From Talaromyces rugulosus (lineage: Eukaryota; Ascomycota; Eurotiomycetes; Eurotiales; Trichocomaceae), in NCBI RefSeq assembly GCF_013368755.1, contig NC_049564.1, positions 1,868,001 through 1,932,000 on the forward strand: DNA of 64,000 nucleotides, written 5' to 3'. Of the stretch, positions 10,541 to 22,862 are shown piece after piece; position 1 is the stretch's first letter, and every line of letters begins with the position of its first letter. The translations under genes and the position numbers were made by a program. A model generated the notes under the pieces. The model was not told where the DNA came from, did not search any database, and saw nothing but the letters and a program-made list of their open reading frames with translations.

Positions 10541-12594
10541 CTATGATAGGGGGCCAGCCATGGGCCACCCATCTTGACCAGTTAAATAACCCAAATTCAT
10601 ACCTTCGTTCATAAATATACTAAAATCAATATCATTTTCATACTCCATGTCCGTCTGGTTATTATCATTGTGCGGCTGTACCGTCGTAGCAACCTCGAGG
10701 CTTTTTGAAATGCTCATCAAAGGATGTACTGGATGGTCCACCACCAAAGACGTATTCAGGACCTCAACCAACCGCTGGAGGTAACAGCGAATTTCCTCCT
10801 GTTTGGCTTGGCTGGCAATTTTTTGCTGGTTCAAAACTTGAACTAGGCAAACAGATGCAAATGCAATCATCGTAGCAAAGTAAAGCGGCAATTTTTCGAG
10901 TTGGAGAGGGGTTTCTGTGTCATCCACGATACAACGTATTATAGACAATGCGCTTTCCACAGCAGATTGGGCAAAACTAGTTGTTTTATCCTCTGTTTCT
11001 GCTGTAAAGTTGGAATTCCGTTGAGCATGACCGCGAAACACATGAGAAAAGAGATATAGTTTGGAAGAATGAAAGTATAAATCAAATAGCCCAGGAGAAA
11101 AGTTGCTTGCGTCTCTCTGTATCGTAAATACGTCAAGCCATTTATTATACCACTCATCATAAGCCTCGTTTAATCGATGTAATTCAGCAGATCTATGAGT
11201 GGCGATTTCATTCTCGGTGTCTGCTCCAAACAAGGAGAAGACATGACTGCTGATGGACCAGAGCTCCACTTGGCTGACTAGTCTTAGGTCTCTCGCTGTC
11301 CAGAATCGAGTCTGCAGGAAGACTTCGGGACTTTTCAATGAGCTAAAATCCCGTGTGAGAGGCGGACGGCCATGAATGAGAGAGCAATGATGGTCGCAAA
11401 GGTATACGAGAAAGTATAAGCGGGTGCGGTCATAGCATGCTCTTTTTGTATGTGGCATTTTTGTAATGCATCGATGGAGATCCAGTTCTGTCGCAATTCG
11501 GACACCTAGAAATAGTTAACAAAGTTATCTAATAAATTCCAGTGGTTTTATGGCCACTTACCTAGTCCATTTAACGCAGATGATATCTCATTCAACCAAA
11601 ACGCGCCTATGCAAAGAGCACGTACATCATTAAATGAATACTTACTAGCAAAGACCTTGCCTGATACCTCTCTCTTGAAATATTTCAGACAATTTTGATA
11701 GCTTTCGGATCCTGTGCAAAAAGCAGCTACCGTACAAATAGCGGCTGTCAATAGTGATGACTCTGCCCGAGTAGCGGCTAGGGTAGCATCATCCCCCAAA
11801 ACATTGTGAATCAAAGGGTCCAAATATTTCGTATAGTAAGAAAACAAGTTCTCTGCTGTTTCTAGAGAGAGGAGTCCACATGAAATAAAATCTAATCCAT
11901 GTCCCAAGTATGTCCGATCTCCAGTAAACGTAAGATTCATCATAGATGATGCTGGAAAAGACCCAAGGCCACAGGACAAGTTTAGTGTAAGTGTATTTGG
12001 AGATTCAAGCCCTTGGGGAGGTTTCGAAAGATTGAAGCTGCTTGTTTTCACAGGATTCTCGGGCATCTGCGATTGTGTCATCCTATTTTCGGTATCAGTA
12101 GAAGTTGTCGGGTCGGTAGGACGATCCATCATAGCCCTTTCAAGCTTGTCGAGGCGCTCTTCTATGGTCTCCTTCCACCTGTGGAAACCAGTATCAATTT
12201 AGCAGATGCCTTTTTTTATGAACTGCATGACTCACGTAGCATCATCTTCAAGCAGCATTTGGAGACTCTTATTGACAGTGCAGGACAGGCCGCGAGATCT
12301 ACACCGGCTACATGGAGGCTTATTATCATTCATATGACATTTTATCTAAACTTAGTGTTAGCACATGTCATTATCTTTGCATTCGCCGGAGCATTTCTCG
12401 ACCTTCAGTTTGCGGCACGCCACACAAGCGGTGATTTTTCGCGTGATATCAGGCAACTTGCGGTCGCCGAACGACTGGCGCAAGGCCATTGCTGCGTTCT
12501 CTGGTTTCCTTGACTGCATTTGGTGCTGGTAAAGTCGTTTGGACCGCTGCTTATTAACTGGTCTCGATGTGGTAGTGGGGTGTAGGAAAAGCAT
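10541..12594 (-). CDS. Zn2Cys6 transcription factor
   Basis: Four exons: 12594-12403, 12345-12236, 12178-11562 and 11505-10541 (introns 56-57 nt), about 627 aa. An in-frame ATG at 12624 would add ten residues and one at 12519 would remove 25. The first splice has an unusual donor (GTCGAG) but precisely completes the cluster ACVACRKLKIKCH followed by PPCSRCRSRGLSC. The next segment NKSLQMLLEDDAT joins WKETIEERLDKLE, a short coiled coil, then the fungal-specific regulator domain (LRLVSQVELWSISSH). Its stop is only 60 bp from that of phosphonoacetate hydrolase, facing it. Role inferred: nuclear regulator, perhaps of that enzyme. Confidence 0.85.
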
Positions 12595-12905
12595 CCGGAG
12601 CAGGGTGCGGGTGGGATAAATCACGAATCTCTTACTGCCACCGAAATCCTAATACTGCCACACACTGTTCAAGACCTGGCAAAACTTGACTACACTCCGG
12701 CTTTAAAACACGTCAACCATAAAAATAATCGGATACCATTTATATAAGAGCTACATGGCTATTTTCTATGGCGGACAAATTGGATTCGGCGATCGGCATC
12801 AATATTGGATCCATAACGCCACTGACTACGTGCGACTATTTTCAAATGTTATGCAAAACAGTTTCGTGGTGCATGTGCCTTGTCTTTTACCCAATCTTAA
12901 TTAAG
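12595..12905. other. Intergenic between two regulators
   Basis: About 310 bp between the start of one regulator and the stop of the next, both on the minus strand. No gene seen. Confidence 0.55.
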
Positions 12906-14525
12906 CTACAATACAATCGACCTGTTACTCTCCAAGAATTCTGCAACTGCAAAAGCTTGCCGAATTCCAGCGCTGTTTCCAATACAACGAAGGCGATTCA
13001 CGATCCATTCCCTCTGGCCATCCGAATCAATCGAGTCCTTCATATTCATAATTGGCCACATGAGGTAATAGACGGCGGCAGTTTTAGGTATTCCATTTTT
13101 TACGGGAATGGTGAGTACTTCCGTATGGTGTGGAGGCATGGCCAGACCCTCACAGAACTGAGGTATAGTAGCGCATATTTCATCGATCATTTGCTGTAAA
13201 ATTGTTGCTGAAATATAATTGACTGACATGTGCCTCGATGTAGTGAATAGAGGGAAACTTTTGAATTGGTTTAGGATTTCTTGGTGTAAGAGTAATCGAC
13301 AAGTGCGAAGATTGTTCCACGTAGAAGCGATCCAAAGATCCGGGTAAACATGATAAGAAGTATCGAAAACAACGTTCGATTTGTTACCAACCGATATCGT
13401 CTGGAATAACCATGAATTAGGCATGTAGTTTGCGAGGCTAGTGAGCTCACTGTCTATGTGTAAGGCAACCTCAACTATCCTGCCAGCATCCTGATAAGAG
13501 CCATTCTGCACATTGGCCCGAAATTCGGATACTCGTTCCATGCTGTCCGATAATTTCCACGATGGGTCATTTGTGTCCAGAAATCGCGCAGAAAAGGTAC
13601 GAAGCTTTTTCAGCTCCGGAGGTATGTAGAGCGAATACATCACGCATGCGAAATATAAGCAAATACACATTTGTTGAAACATCTGTAGCCTATATCGAGA
13701 CCCAAATTGTTGGTACCCTCGCATATCGAAAACGGCCATTACGCCTAGCATATGTGTTTTAGTACTTCTCAAAGACCTTGTGCTCTCGCTTGTCACATTC
13801 TCAAAAGTACCCAACAATAGAATGGATATAACGGTGCTATCTTCAGCGGCTTCTGTGCTCGAGGACAATGCGTTGTTAATTAGTTTGATGGCTTGCCCGT
13901 AATAACGTCTTGCTGTGGGCAAAACATCTCTATAATGAAAGTGGAAGGCATATACCGCGAGTGCCACGGCGCTCAAGCTCTTCGAAAGTCTTTCATTGAT
14001 TGTATTTTTATTCATGAATCCTGGAAGGTATTCGTAATATCCACGGATGCTGCCAGGCTCGCGAAATACTTGCGTCGCGAAGAAGAAGTCAATTGCACGA
14101 GACTCGAGAGGCTGATCAACTTTTCTCAGAAATGGGACGCTGTACGGGGCGTCGTGACATGAAGACTCTTGTTTTTTATTTGTGGCCAACGCCGACAAAT
14201 TGCTATGAGCGACATCTGTTTCAAGGCTTGCGGACTGACACAAAATATTTGATCCTTTTGCGCAGGTTGAGTTGGCATGTTTCAAATTTCCAGCACTTTC
14301 AAAGTCGACTGGATTGCAACTTTGGAACATTCGCTCTAAGGAATCGCCATATTGGGGACAAGTCCACCCACTTTTCAGACACTGGTTACACGACGGACTG
14401 GTTTGATCACACTGTCATCCTTAGTCTTATCTGGAACGAAAAAAAACCGGTAGCTGGATTCCTACCTTGATCTTTCGTTTTCTACAGTTCTCACAGCCCT
14501 TCGACAGTCTCCCATGACGGACCAT
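12906..14525 (-). CDS. Zn2Cys6 transcription factor
   Basis: Two exons, 14525-14466 and 14411-12906; intron 14465-14412 (GTAGGA...GACAG), phase 0, 521 aa. I chose the ATG giving MVRHGRLSKGCENC because this opening is standard for the subfamily; an upstream in-frame ATG at 14639 would add 38 residues. Zinc cluster Cys are at 11, 14, 21, 28, 31 and 38. The long C-terminal part (FFATQVFREPGSIRG, then VALAVYAFHFHYRD) belongs to the fungal-specific domain family often annotated as C6 finger proteins of secondary metabolism. Upstream and divergent is the NmrA-like gene. Target unknown. Confidence 0.85.
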
Positions 14526-15107
14526 TTCTAGTGCTTCACTGATATCACCTGCACTAATGAACTCAGTCCCCAGGCTTGCACGAGTCAAATTAGTTTTAGC
14601 TAAGACATAGCCATTAAATCCGTCTGATAACTCTCTCAATATAGCGATTGCAACAACATCTCAAGGCAATATGCGAAGTGAATATTAACAATGATATCCA
14701 TTGGCTCGCCCACTGCTAAATCATAAAACCGCCAATAAGCGGGGATCCTCTCCTTGATTGATAAGCAGAAATGGTGGGGTTGTTTACACGCTAGTCCCAT
14801 TTGGAAGGTATTGCGAATGAGCCAATAATATTCATCCAAGCGATGGAGATTTCTGTACAACAAGGAATCACGGTCTCAGATGAGGTTTGAAATCTAGAAA
14901 ACTCGTGATTTCTAATCTAAAGGATCGGACGAAAAAGGACAAAATTTATCAAAAAATTACCTCTGTTATTAAAACCTGTTTTCGATGATACCTCCTGAGT
15001 CGGAATATATAAAAAGCCTTCCGCTAATTATATAGATGAATCCAGAGCACATCGTTTTTGAATTATAAAAGCTTTAGAGGATATACATTTGACAGCAATC
15101 CACAAAT
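14526..15107. other. Divergent promoter region
   Basis: About 580 bp between the regulator start and the NmrA-like start. A TATA element lies at 15006-15016. A 75-codon minus-strand frame at 14636-14863 has no recognisable domain and is not called. Confidence 0.55.
15006..15016 (+). promoter_or_regulatory. TATA-box-like element
   Basis: TATATAAAAAG about 95 bp before the NmrA-like ATG at 15108; sequence and distance fit a core promoter. Confidence 0.5.
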
Positions 15108-16230
15108 ATGGCCGAGAACAAGAAAATACTTGTGGTATTCGGAGCTACTGGTATCCAAGGTGGCTCAGTGGCCAAGACCATCTTGAGTGATCCCATTACC
15201 AGCCAACAGTTCTGTGTCCGTGCAGTAACCAGGGACCCTTCCAAACCAGCAGCAGTGGCCCTAAAAAGCCTGGGTGCCGACCTTGTGACGGTTAGATTCC
15301 ATTATGCATCGAGGCAAAAACAGGACTAAGTAATTTGTGAATAGGCCGATATGGAGGATAAAGGATCTCTGCGTCTCGCATTGAAAGATGCATATGCTGT
15401 TTTTGCTGTCACCAATTTCCTCGAGAAGATGGACACTGTGGCTGAGACAATACAAGGAAAGAATGTTGCGGATATTGCCAAGGTAGGGTCTATCCTCCTT
15501 CAATGGATTATGTTCTAAACGTTTCCCCTTTTTGCAGGAATTAAATGTCGGGCACCTGATATGGAGCACTCTCCCAAACGTCACACAAGGTAGACATCCA
15601 AAATTTCCGGACTCACGTTTTTTATTATTTGGTAACATTCATCATCAAACTAACGAATATCTATGTCCAGCCACAAACAACAAACTCACTGGCGTCTTAC
15701 ATTTTGATAGCAAGGCACTTGTTGCTGATCACATTCGTTCGCTATCTATACCATATACCTTCGTACAAGTTGGTACTTATTCTGGGTTATTGCTGGATTT
15801 TCTCACCCCCCTACCAACAGGATCTTACGGACTTTTGTGGCCAGAGCCAGCAAGTGCCAAGACGTACCTACCGGTTATCGACCCAAGTGCTGATCTCGGC
15901 AAATTTATTAAGGGCATTCTCTTGAACCCCGCAAAGTCGAAAGGGCGTCTATTCAAACTTGCCCAAAAACTCTACTCATTGGAAGAAATCGCGGAAACGT
16001 TGAGTCGCCTCGGTCTTGATACTACCTTCCAACCCCTTGACAAAAATACCTTTGTATCGGGCCTTGTATCTAAGGGGTTTCCGGAATCGTTCCACGAGAG
16101 TATGATGCAGGTTATGGAGTTTATTGCAGAGTATGATCTCTTTACTCATGGCGACATTGAAGAAGGACACCAGGTATTTAATTCCGTCCTTAACTATGAT
16201 AAGAGCTATGGTATCAATGATCAGTGCTAA
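15108..16230 (+). CDS. NmrA-like NAD(P)-binding protein
   Basis: Four exons: 15108-15290, 15345-15482, 15538-15589 and 15671-16230 (introns 54, 55 and 81 nt), 310 aa. It opens with the Rossmann motif VVFGATGIQGGSVAK and continues with RAVTRDPSKPAA and DAYAVFAVTNF, the hallmark order of the NmrA family of atypical short-chain dehydrogenases. There is no YxxxK catalytic pair, so a redox-sensing or regulatory role, as in NmrA itself, is more likely than catalysis. The 52-nt third exon carries ELNVGHLIWST. Cytosolic or nuclear. Divergent from a Zn2Cys6 regulator, an arrangement that would suit co-regulation, though nothing in the sequence proves it. Confidence 0.85.
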
Positions 16231-16806
16231 CTATTAGTGTACTTAGTTGTTAAGTGATCCTCTAGTCACGCTGGAGGAATCCATCAAAAGAAACTCTGAT
16301 TTCGTGAATTTGATTAAACAGTGAAACATTGTTCCTAAGGACTACATTTGTAGCTGGTCAATATTGCTCTTGATGAACAGAGCCAAGTGAACAGCTCCCT
16401 CCAATTGATATTTAGAGTAAGGTATCGGAATGAAAAATTAGTTCCATATATTTACATATATCACACATTTTATTATTCAAAGGATCACTTGGTACGCTGG
16501 TGATTAGAAATACGGGAAAGAATAGAGACAAGTGCCAGGTGAAACCTTGTAGACCCACAACATAGGAGTCCTCTGCTCTGTAAATCCTAGACTAATAACA
16601 ACACATAATAAATAATGTTTAGAATATTTTGATTTCAAGCCCTTATATAAATATGAGGGCGCAAGTACTTGCGACTACACTGACAAAATCTGAATTACAT
16701 ATCTAAAATTTCAAGTATTGAGTAATACATCATTTGACAGCCTGGATTATAGGTATAGCATGATGGGATTACATACTATATATATTGTATATAAAGGCGA
16801 ATATTC
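16231..16806. other. Intergenic, AT-rich
   Basis: About 575 bp between the ends of the NmrA-like and carboxylesterase genes (convergent), so mainly 3' flanks. No gene seen. Confidence 0.6.
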
Positions 16807-18555
16807 TCAAGTTTCCAGGTACGGAGCAAGAGACTGCCAGAACTCACAACGCTGCTGCTGATCCTCTGGGATCGCCTCCATCACAGTAGCATTTAATTCG
16901 AATTTGAGCCGGTTGCCTGTGGCTCCAGTGCCCCATCCGTCCCATGTTGGTGCTGCCGCATTCTTCTGGGTATTTGGATTAAGTGTTGTCACGAAGCTAA
17001 TGAAGTAGTCCATTGTTATTGGCACCATCGGGGCATTCAACGAACCAGACGCAAAGGAGGGTACGTTCGCCGAATACCCATATCCAAATATCGCAGTCGT
17101 TTCGGCAGTATGCACGACACCAAGACCTTTCGATGTATCGTCAGGGTTCTGAACATTCCAGTGGTAGTTCCAGATCTGGTCGGGAGAAAGGTATGTTGCC
17201 ATTCCAGCCGCCATGTGGTTCCCTGGGCAAGTGAACGTACTCTCTCCGTATGCAGCAGATGCTGACGGAAAGTACGGGGCATGCAGCGCAACTGGCGCCA
17301 TAAGAGGATATACATCATTGATTGCTTCAAGCTGTGTGGAATTCAAACCGGGATAGTTGGCCTTCATGAATACAGAAACCTCTTCAGGAGTCGATGCGTT
17401 ATAGGCGAAACCGGAGCCCTCGTTGGTATCGTCACCTACTAATAGTGGAACTTTAACAATCTCTCCGCCTTGGAAAGAGTCATATAGCTGACCCGTGATG
17501 AAGGATCCATCAACGACAGGTAGGAAATACCACAATGGTACAGGTTGACTGGGAGCACCAGGAAAGGGCGACTGGACGTTGGCGGCCTGAATTGTTGAAA
17601 AGTCCAAGGCGCGAAGACAGGAAAGGGTATCATTTGTACCGGCACAGCCAGTATTTTGGACCACCAGGTCATATTGTGGCTCCATTTCAGCTACTGTTCG
17701 CTGAGTAGGCCAGAATGTCGACTCAGCTATGGCTCCAACGAAAAGTCCGTCATCACGCCCGTTGTAAGCAGCGAGATGCTGCGCAACTGAGCCAGCTCCT
17801 GCGGATGCGCCTTGGATTACTACATGCTCAGGGTCTCCCCCGAACTTAACGCTAGATTAGTGTTATATCTTTGTGTTTCAAGATTGATTATCCCTTACCA
17901 AATGAATATACTTTTGTACCCATTCCAACACCTTGCGTTGATCAAGCAAGCCTGCATTTAAATCACCATTCTCCAGAACCTTCTGGCTTGCAAGAAAGCC
18001 TAAAAGCCCAACCCGATAGTTAAAGTTGACAAAAACAAGACCGTTGCCCGAGTTTTGGATCACGTCGGTGCCGTTGTAGTTCCCATTACTGTTCCAGGCG
18101 TACCCACCCCCTTGAATGTACACCCATACTGGTAGTTTTAATGTGGAATCGGAATTGGATGGAGTAAAAACATTGACAAATAGGCAATCTTCTGACCGGA
18201 AACCCGTGTCGACGGTCTGTCCGGTTCCGACACATAAGGGACCAAACTAGACCACTAATGAGTACATATGTCGACTATAAATTGTTGGAAAATATGCCAC
18301 CGCTAACGATGTACTCACTGCTGATGCATCTTGAATAGTTGAGGTGTTTCCAGGGTCTTGAGGTGCTCGAAATCGTAAATCCCCCAATGGAGGCGCGGCA
18401 AATCGCATGCCAAGGTACTGGTCAACTCCAGCATCTAGTCTTACTCCTTGGTAGGTAGCATAGTCTAGTTGAACAGTAGGAGAAGCCCTACGAACAAGTG
18501 CACCATGCGCAAAGGCCGAAAACAACAGGCTTATCGTTAATCCTACTCGAGCCAT
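16807..18555 (-). CDS. Secreted type-B carboxylesterase/lipase
   Basis: Three exons: 18555-18319, 18246-17899 and 17844-16807 (introns 72 and 54 nt), phase 0 throughout, 540 aa. A signal peptide (MARVGLTISLLFSAFAHG) is followed by the type-B core: YLGMRFAAPPLGDLRF, SEDCLFVNVF, then the nucleophile elbow GASAG with Ser209. Glu337 in DDTNEGSGF and His440 in GVVHTAE complete the triad. The elbow has Ala where most relatives have Glu (GESAG), a mild deviation. Several NxT/S sites suggest glycosylation. It should hydrolyse esters outside the cell. It might belong to the neighbouring 20-30 kb cluster, but 2 kb of empty DNA separates them. Confidence 0.88.
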
Positions 18556-20560
18556 TGTCCATTACCACTTGATAGGTCAACTGGTGAATCGGTGATAGTC
18601 ATAATTCACGTGGGATGTCATTCCTTATGAATAGTCATTATATGCTAGTTTATCCTACCCCCGCTTTTTCTACATCGCTATGCTTGATTCTTTTTAGCTA
18701 TAAACGCTAGCCAGCGCACCAAAGCCCGGTGGGGATACTACATTCGCAATGACACTTTTACACCCCGAGGAGTGAGCTATAGGATCAGTCTAGTTGAAAA
18801 ATTCCCTGTATTGTGACGTACGTAGGATTTCTATTTCTGACTAAGCCATTTGAAGAACACATTCTTCATTGAAAAATTATTATGGCTAACACTAAGCTAG
18901 ATCTTAGCCTCGGGCGGATGGAGATCCGACCAAAAACGAACCTAAGTCCGTTCCTCCCATACAAAGTAATGTTGAGAAACAAAAATTAATTTCCCCTATT
19001 TCTTCCAGTTTTAATAGTTCTATCCCCTCTTGTAAATATACAAGAACTAAATACTTGCATGGGCGAATGAGGCATTGAAAGAAGCTGACTTCGAAAGTTC
19101 CTACCATCTGAACTCTAATCATCCTTCCTATTATTAGAGGTAGCCTTAGGTAGGTAGCTGTCAGCTTCCGGGCGTCTCCACCGTTCAACGTTGTATTGCG
19201 CGGCGCCTGAGGGAAAGTGAGTGTTACCTCAAGCCGTCGGAAAGTTTTCTGATGAATGTAAACCATTCAGTTCAGCTCCCACAGCATAATTCTCCAAGGT
19301 AGAAGAACGACTCAAGTTTGTGTTCAATCACTCTTTTCAAAGGTCTCAAAATATCTAGCCATATTATATAAGTATGCAGGACAAAAGAAGTGGTTGCTTT
19401 TTAGTGGCTGCTATATGAACATCGTGTCTAGGAATCAATATGCAATATAAATCCCCGACACTTTCGGGTTAATGTATGCCGGGGTACGCTTCTGCGGTTC
19501 CACCGTTGAGCAATTCACCCCCACTTCCTAACATATGCATCAAAAATTCAAAGCTAACCAGCAAGATGCTGTGATAAAGATATTTATAGTATACATATAC
19601 AGTTGAGGGGAGGAACATGTGGGTTGGTGTCGAATGCAATACTCGTATGTCAGTCATACGACGGGTACGGGGAGAAGCAACATCATGCTGTGCGGATCTC
19701 GTTCTTCAGCGGGTGGCTACAGATCTTCGTCGGTATTGGACGGGTTATTACTGGTCCCATGTGGTCATTATTTCAGCTCTACTTTAGTCTAGATGCCAGA
19801 TATAAGACTTACTTGATGCCCAGTTACCTAGTTACCAATAGGATATATGGTCGATACACGAAATAAAGTCGACTGCGAGAAAGTTCAAAATGAAGACTAC
19901 AACACAAAACGGCCCTGAAAGTTGCTCTAAGCCTATCATTAGACGCTAGTAAGTGGCCGCCTAGACGAAGCCCATAATTATATTTAGATGTCGATTCGTA
20001 GTCATTGTACCCTCGTAGTCATTATACCCATATGGTGCGGTGCATATGCGGCGCGCATATGTTGCCGAGACGCCGAAACTATCTTGTGTTACTATAAGCG
20101 ACGGACATGCATAGCTTGCATGTCACTAATGTTACTGCCAATGCAAACATCATATGATGAACGCACCAAGTGTAATTACTCAATCATCCACTCGTTGTTT
20201 AATCACATGTTTTACCATTTACACGTGTTCCTTTACTATACATTCCCCTGCAAGATCGGCCCTTTTCCCTTCAAATGTTGTCTACTTGTGAAACCAGATT
20301 TGAACCGAAAAAAAATAAGGCAAAATTTATCACTGTAGAGCAATAAATATGGACCACTTTGTTTAATAAAGATTTATGCACGCAAAATAGTTATGCTACT
20401 AAGGGGTTTGACTGTTCAAAATGTTCTATACACCGTTCTATACACCGGGAGCTTATCGATGCTGAACTCACATTCACTGTAGACATGGCCTTGTAACCAA
20501 TTGTTGGCTTTATTTTTTCATTTTAATAACATTATTATACTGTATATATTCATATTACAA
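18556..20560. other. Gene-poor 2-kb stretch
   Basis: No supported gene on either strand; open frames at 18904-19266 and 19603-19866 lack motifs. No inverted terminal repeats or transposase motifs were noticed. It separates the carboxylesterase from the questin-oxidase-like gene. Confidence 0.5.
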
Positions 20561-22081
20561 TTATAATCTAGCGGTCTTTCCGATATCAGGCACATGATCC
20601 CACGCCTCGTCGAGACCATTCCATCTGACCCACCGGAACATAATACGCAATACTTCTGTATTAATCCCGAAAACAAAGGTAGCTTGTGGCGGAAGGCTAT
20701 AGTCGGGACTATTCATTCTCTCCACCGAGTCCATTACCATATGTGCAATTGTAAGATACTGTTGCTGTTGTAGTGGAAAACCAGCGGTACCTGCAAATCG
20801 TTCGGAGATCTGTTCGATGTTTCGAATGGAGCGAATGAACTTGGCCGCGTGTCCGTCGTCATTGTAGCATCTAGCTCGTCTAAAAATGCTTCTCCAATCA
20901 CCAGGCTGCTTCGGTTGATACTGTAGCGCTCGGTCTGGGTACAGTTCTGGCGTCCTGCAGGCTGAGTAAGTGACGAGGTCGGACCAGCCCTTGAGCTCCA
21001 CTAGTTTGCATTTTAATTCATCAGAGATCCATTCTTGTTTGAGAAACACCGATAGCCAAATAGATGCGTTGACTGAATGCATGAGAAAGAAATCAAACAT
21101 TTCGATTTTGCCCGGTCGTTGTGCCGATGCAGCGACGTAGAGGCTACAGTTTGCTAGTTCCGCGGCTTTCTTCTCTAGTTGATCAGGTCGCACAGTGAAT
21201 TGGGCAAGATATGGGATAATTGCGTGTTTAGCTCGAGCAATCAGGCCATCTCGCAGTTTATTGGGCGGGTCGTTCGGGCGAACAGCACTGTAGATAACGG
21301 GGTCATGGTGAAGATTGGAGTAGAGAGATAGAACAGATGGATCCCCGCTGTATTTGTGACTTGATTTATGCTGTGTGACGAGGTCGCATGTATCCTCTAG
21401 CCATCTCTCTGTTATGGCAGCCTGTGCCAGCGCTTCGACTACAATTAGGGGTTGTTGAAATTCAACACCGTATCCTAGGTGAATAAACGAGTGCAGTAGG
21501 CCTGTTTCATAGTATAAGGAACAGAAAGGCAGTAATACCGGTGACGCCTTACCATCATATAGCCTTGCTAACATATCATTTGCCCGTTCATCATTTTTGA
21601 ATAAATACTCATTCAACGTTGCTGCAATCCCTTTCTCACATACCTCGTGGGTGAAGAATTTGAGGTAGTCTTTATAGTGTTTCGGCATTCCTGTGTATGT
21701 TTGGAAAATATCTGGATCGCGCATATCTCCGGAGATTTTGGGTGCATTTTCATGTATTGGTAGTTGGTACCGAACGTTGAGATCGTACGCCCTTTGTATC
21801 TCGCCGGGCGTAGCACCAAGGGCATATATAGCGAGGAGATGATGAACAATATGGTCTGATAGAGATCAGAATTCGCAGTGGCAAATATAAAGCAGAAAAC
21901 ACGAGAGGAGAAGATGGAGCGTACTATGCAGGCCCCGCCCATGAAATAATATGTGGAATTTTTCATGGTTTTGCATAAGCAACTCACTGACCCTGTCGGC
22001 TGCCTCTTGGGAGATATTCTCAACATGAACTTCTCCACGATTGCGCGTTGAGAGTAGATCTAGATTCGTCGCAGAGGCCAT
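20561..22081 (-). CDS. Questin oxidase-like protein (DUF4243, AflY/GedK family)
   Basis: Exons 22081-21925 and 21855-20561; intron 21924-21856 (GTACGC...TATCAG), 483 aa. The splice creates GLHNHIVHHLLAIYALGATP, the characteristic opening of this family. Next come NVRYQLPIHENAP and ISGDMRDPDIF, the conserved His-rich lids, and FFTHEV, HLGYGVEF and HMVMDSV downstream. The family includes Baeyer-Villiger-type oxidases that open anthraquinone rings (questin oxidase) and AflY of aflatoxin synthesis. They need no flavin signature, and none is seen. An in-frame ATG at 22102 is the alternative start. Divergent from the scytalone-dehydratase-like gene, with shared CGG-CCG motifs between them, which argues for joint control. 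Confidence 0.87.
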
Positions 22082-22862
22082 GTTGAACGATTCAAAACGC
22101 ATTAAACTTCCTTCGATACTGGTAAAAGCTTATACAAGACTGGTCTTTGTTTTCCTCAGGATTATCAGAGCAAATATTCTACGAGCGAGCGCGAGAGACC
22201 TCGACGGCTTGTCGACAAGACGAGTAAGACAAAAACGTCAATTTCTACCGTACATAACGCCTTTTTGTTTGACTAGTATTGATTTTGGATATTTCTTCCC
22301 GAGTTACCGGTCAAGTCATTTCTACGGATTGCCTCCGAGACCGAGGAATCAGCCATTCCAATCAGTATCCTCGGATTGCTAAATCCGGGGGATAGTAAGG
22401 ATAGCTACGCAGATCAGCAGTTGACTTTGCGGGGAAGTTTTGAGGGGCTACAAAGTAGCAATTAGTATTATCTATCCAGACTCTTCGTTTGTGCATCTTT
22501 GTTCTGGATTGTTCCAACCAAGTAAATTCAAAATAGTTTAAATATAATATCACAATTACTATATTTGATCTCGATATGGGATGTTTTGATGAATAGGGCG
22601 AGCTCCTAAAATCAATTGTCACATCTACATGTATTGTCAAAATTCAACTAGTAGCTCTCTGCTATCGGTATCTACATTATACTCGGACCGAGGATGCGTA
22701 CCCCTCTCCAATCCCCAGTTCCTCGACAACATCACCCACGTGTTATTGATGCTTCCATATTTCTTCATTAGCGGCTTGAATGGGCACTCCATTATGGTGC
22801 TCGTAAAGGATAGGGACCCCTTCAGCAACTGCAATTGCTGAGGTAGAAGAAAAGGCTACAAA
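22082..22862. other. Divergent promoter with CGG/CCG motifs
   Basis: 780 bp shared by the questin-oxidase-like and scytalone-dehydratase-like genes. It holds CGG-N7-CCG at 22325-22337 and CGG-N10-CCG at 22372-22387. Small frames at 22362-22841 are not supported as genes. Confidence 0.55.
22325..22387. promoter_or_regulatory. Paired CGG-Nx-CCG elements
   Basis: CGGATTGCCTCCG (N7) at 22325-22337 and CGGATTGCTAAATCCG (N10, with inverted CGGAT/ATCCG arms) at 22372-22387 share the left half CGGATTGC. They are candidate Zn2Cys6 binding sites in a divergent promoter. The N7 spacing recurs at 25864-25876. Confidence 0.45.

Noticed and set aside
12013..12513. 166-codon plus-strand frame
   Set aside because: Antisense to the zinc-cluster exons of the regulator at 10541-12594.
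14636..14863. 75-codon minus-strand frame between regulator and NmrA-like gene
   Set aside because: Reads smoothly but no domain, no splice partner and it lies in a divergent promoter.
18904..19266. 120-codon minus-strand frame in the 2-kb gap
   Set aside because: No family resemblance; isolated in AT-rich DNA.
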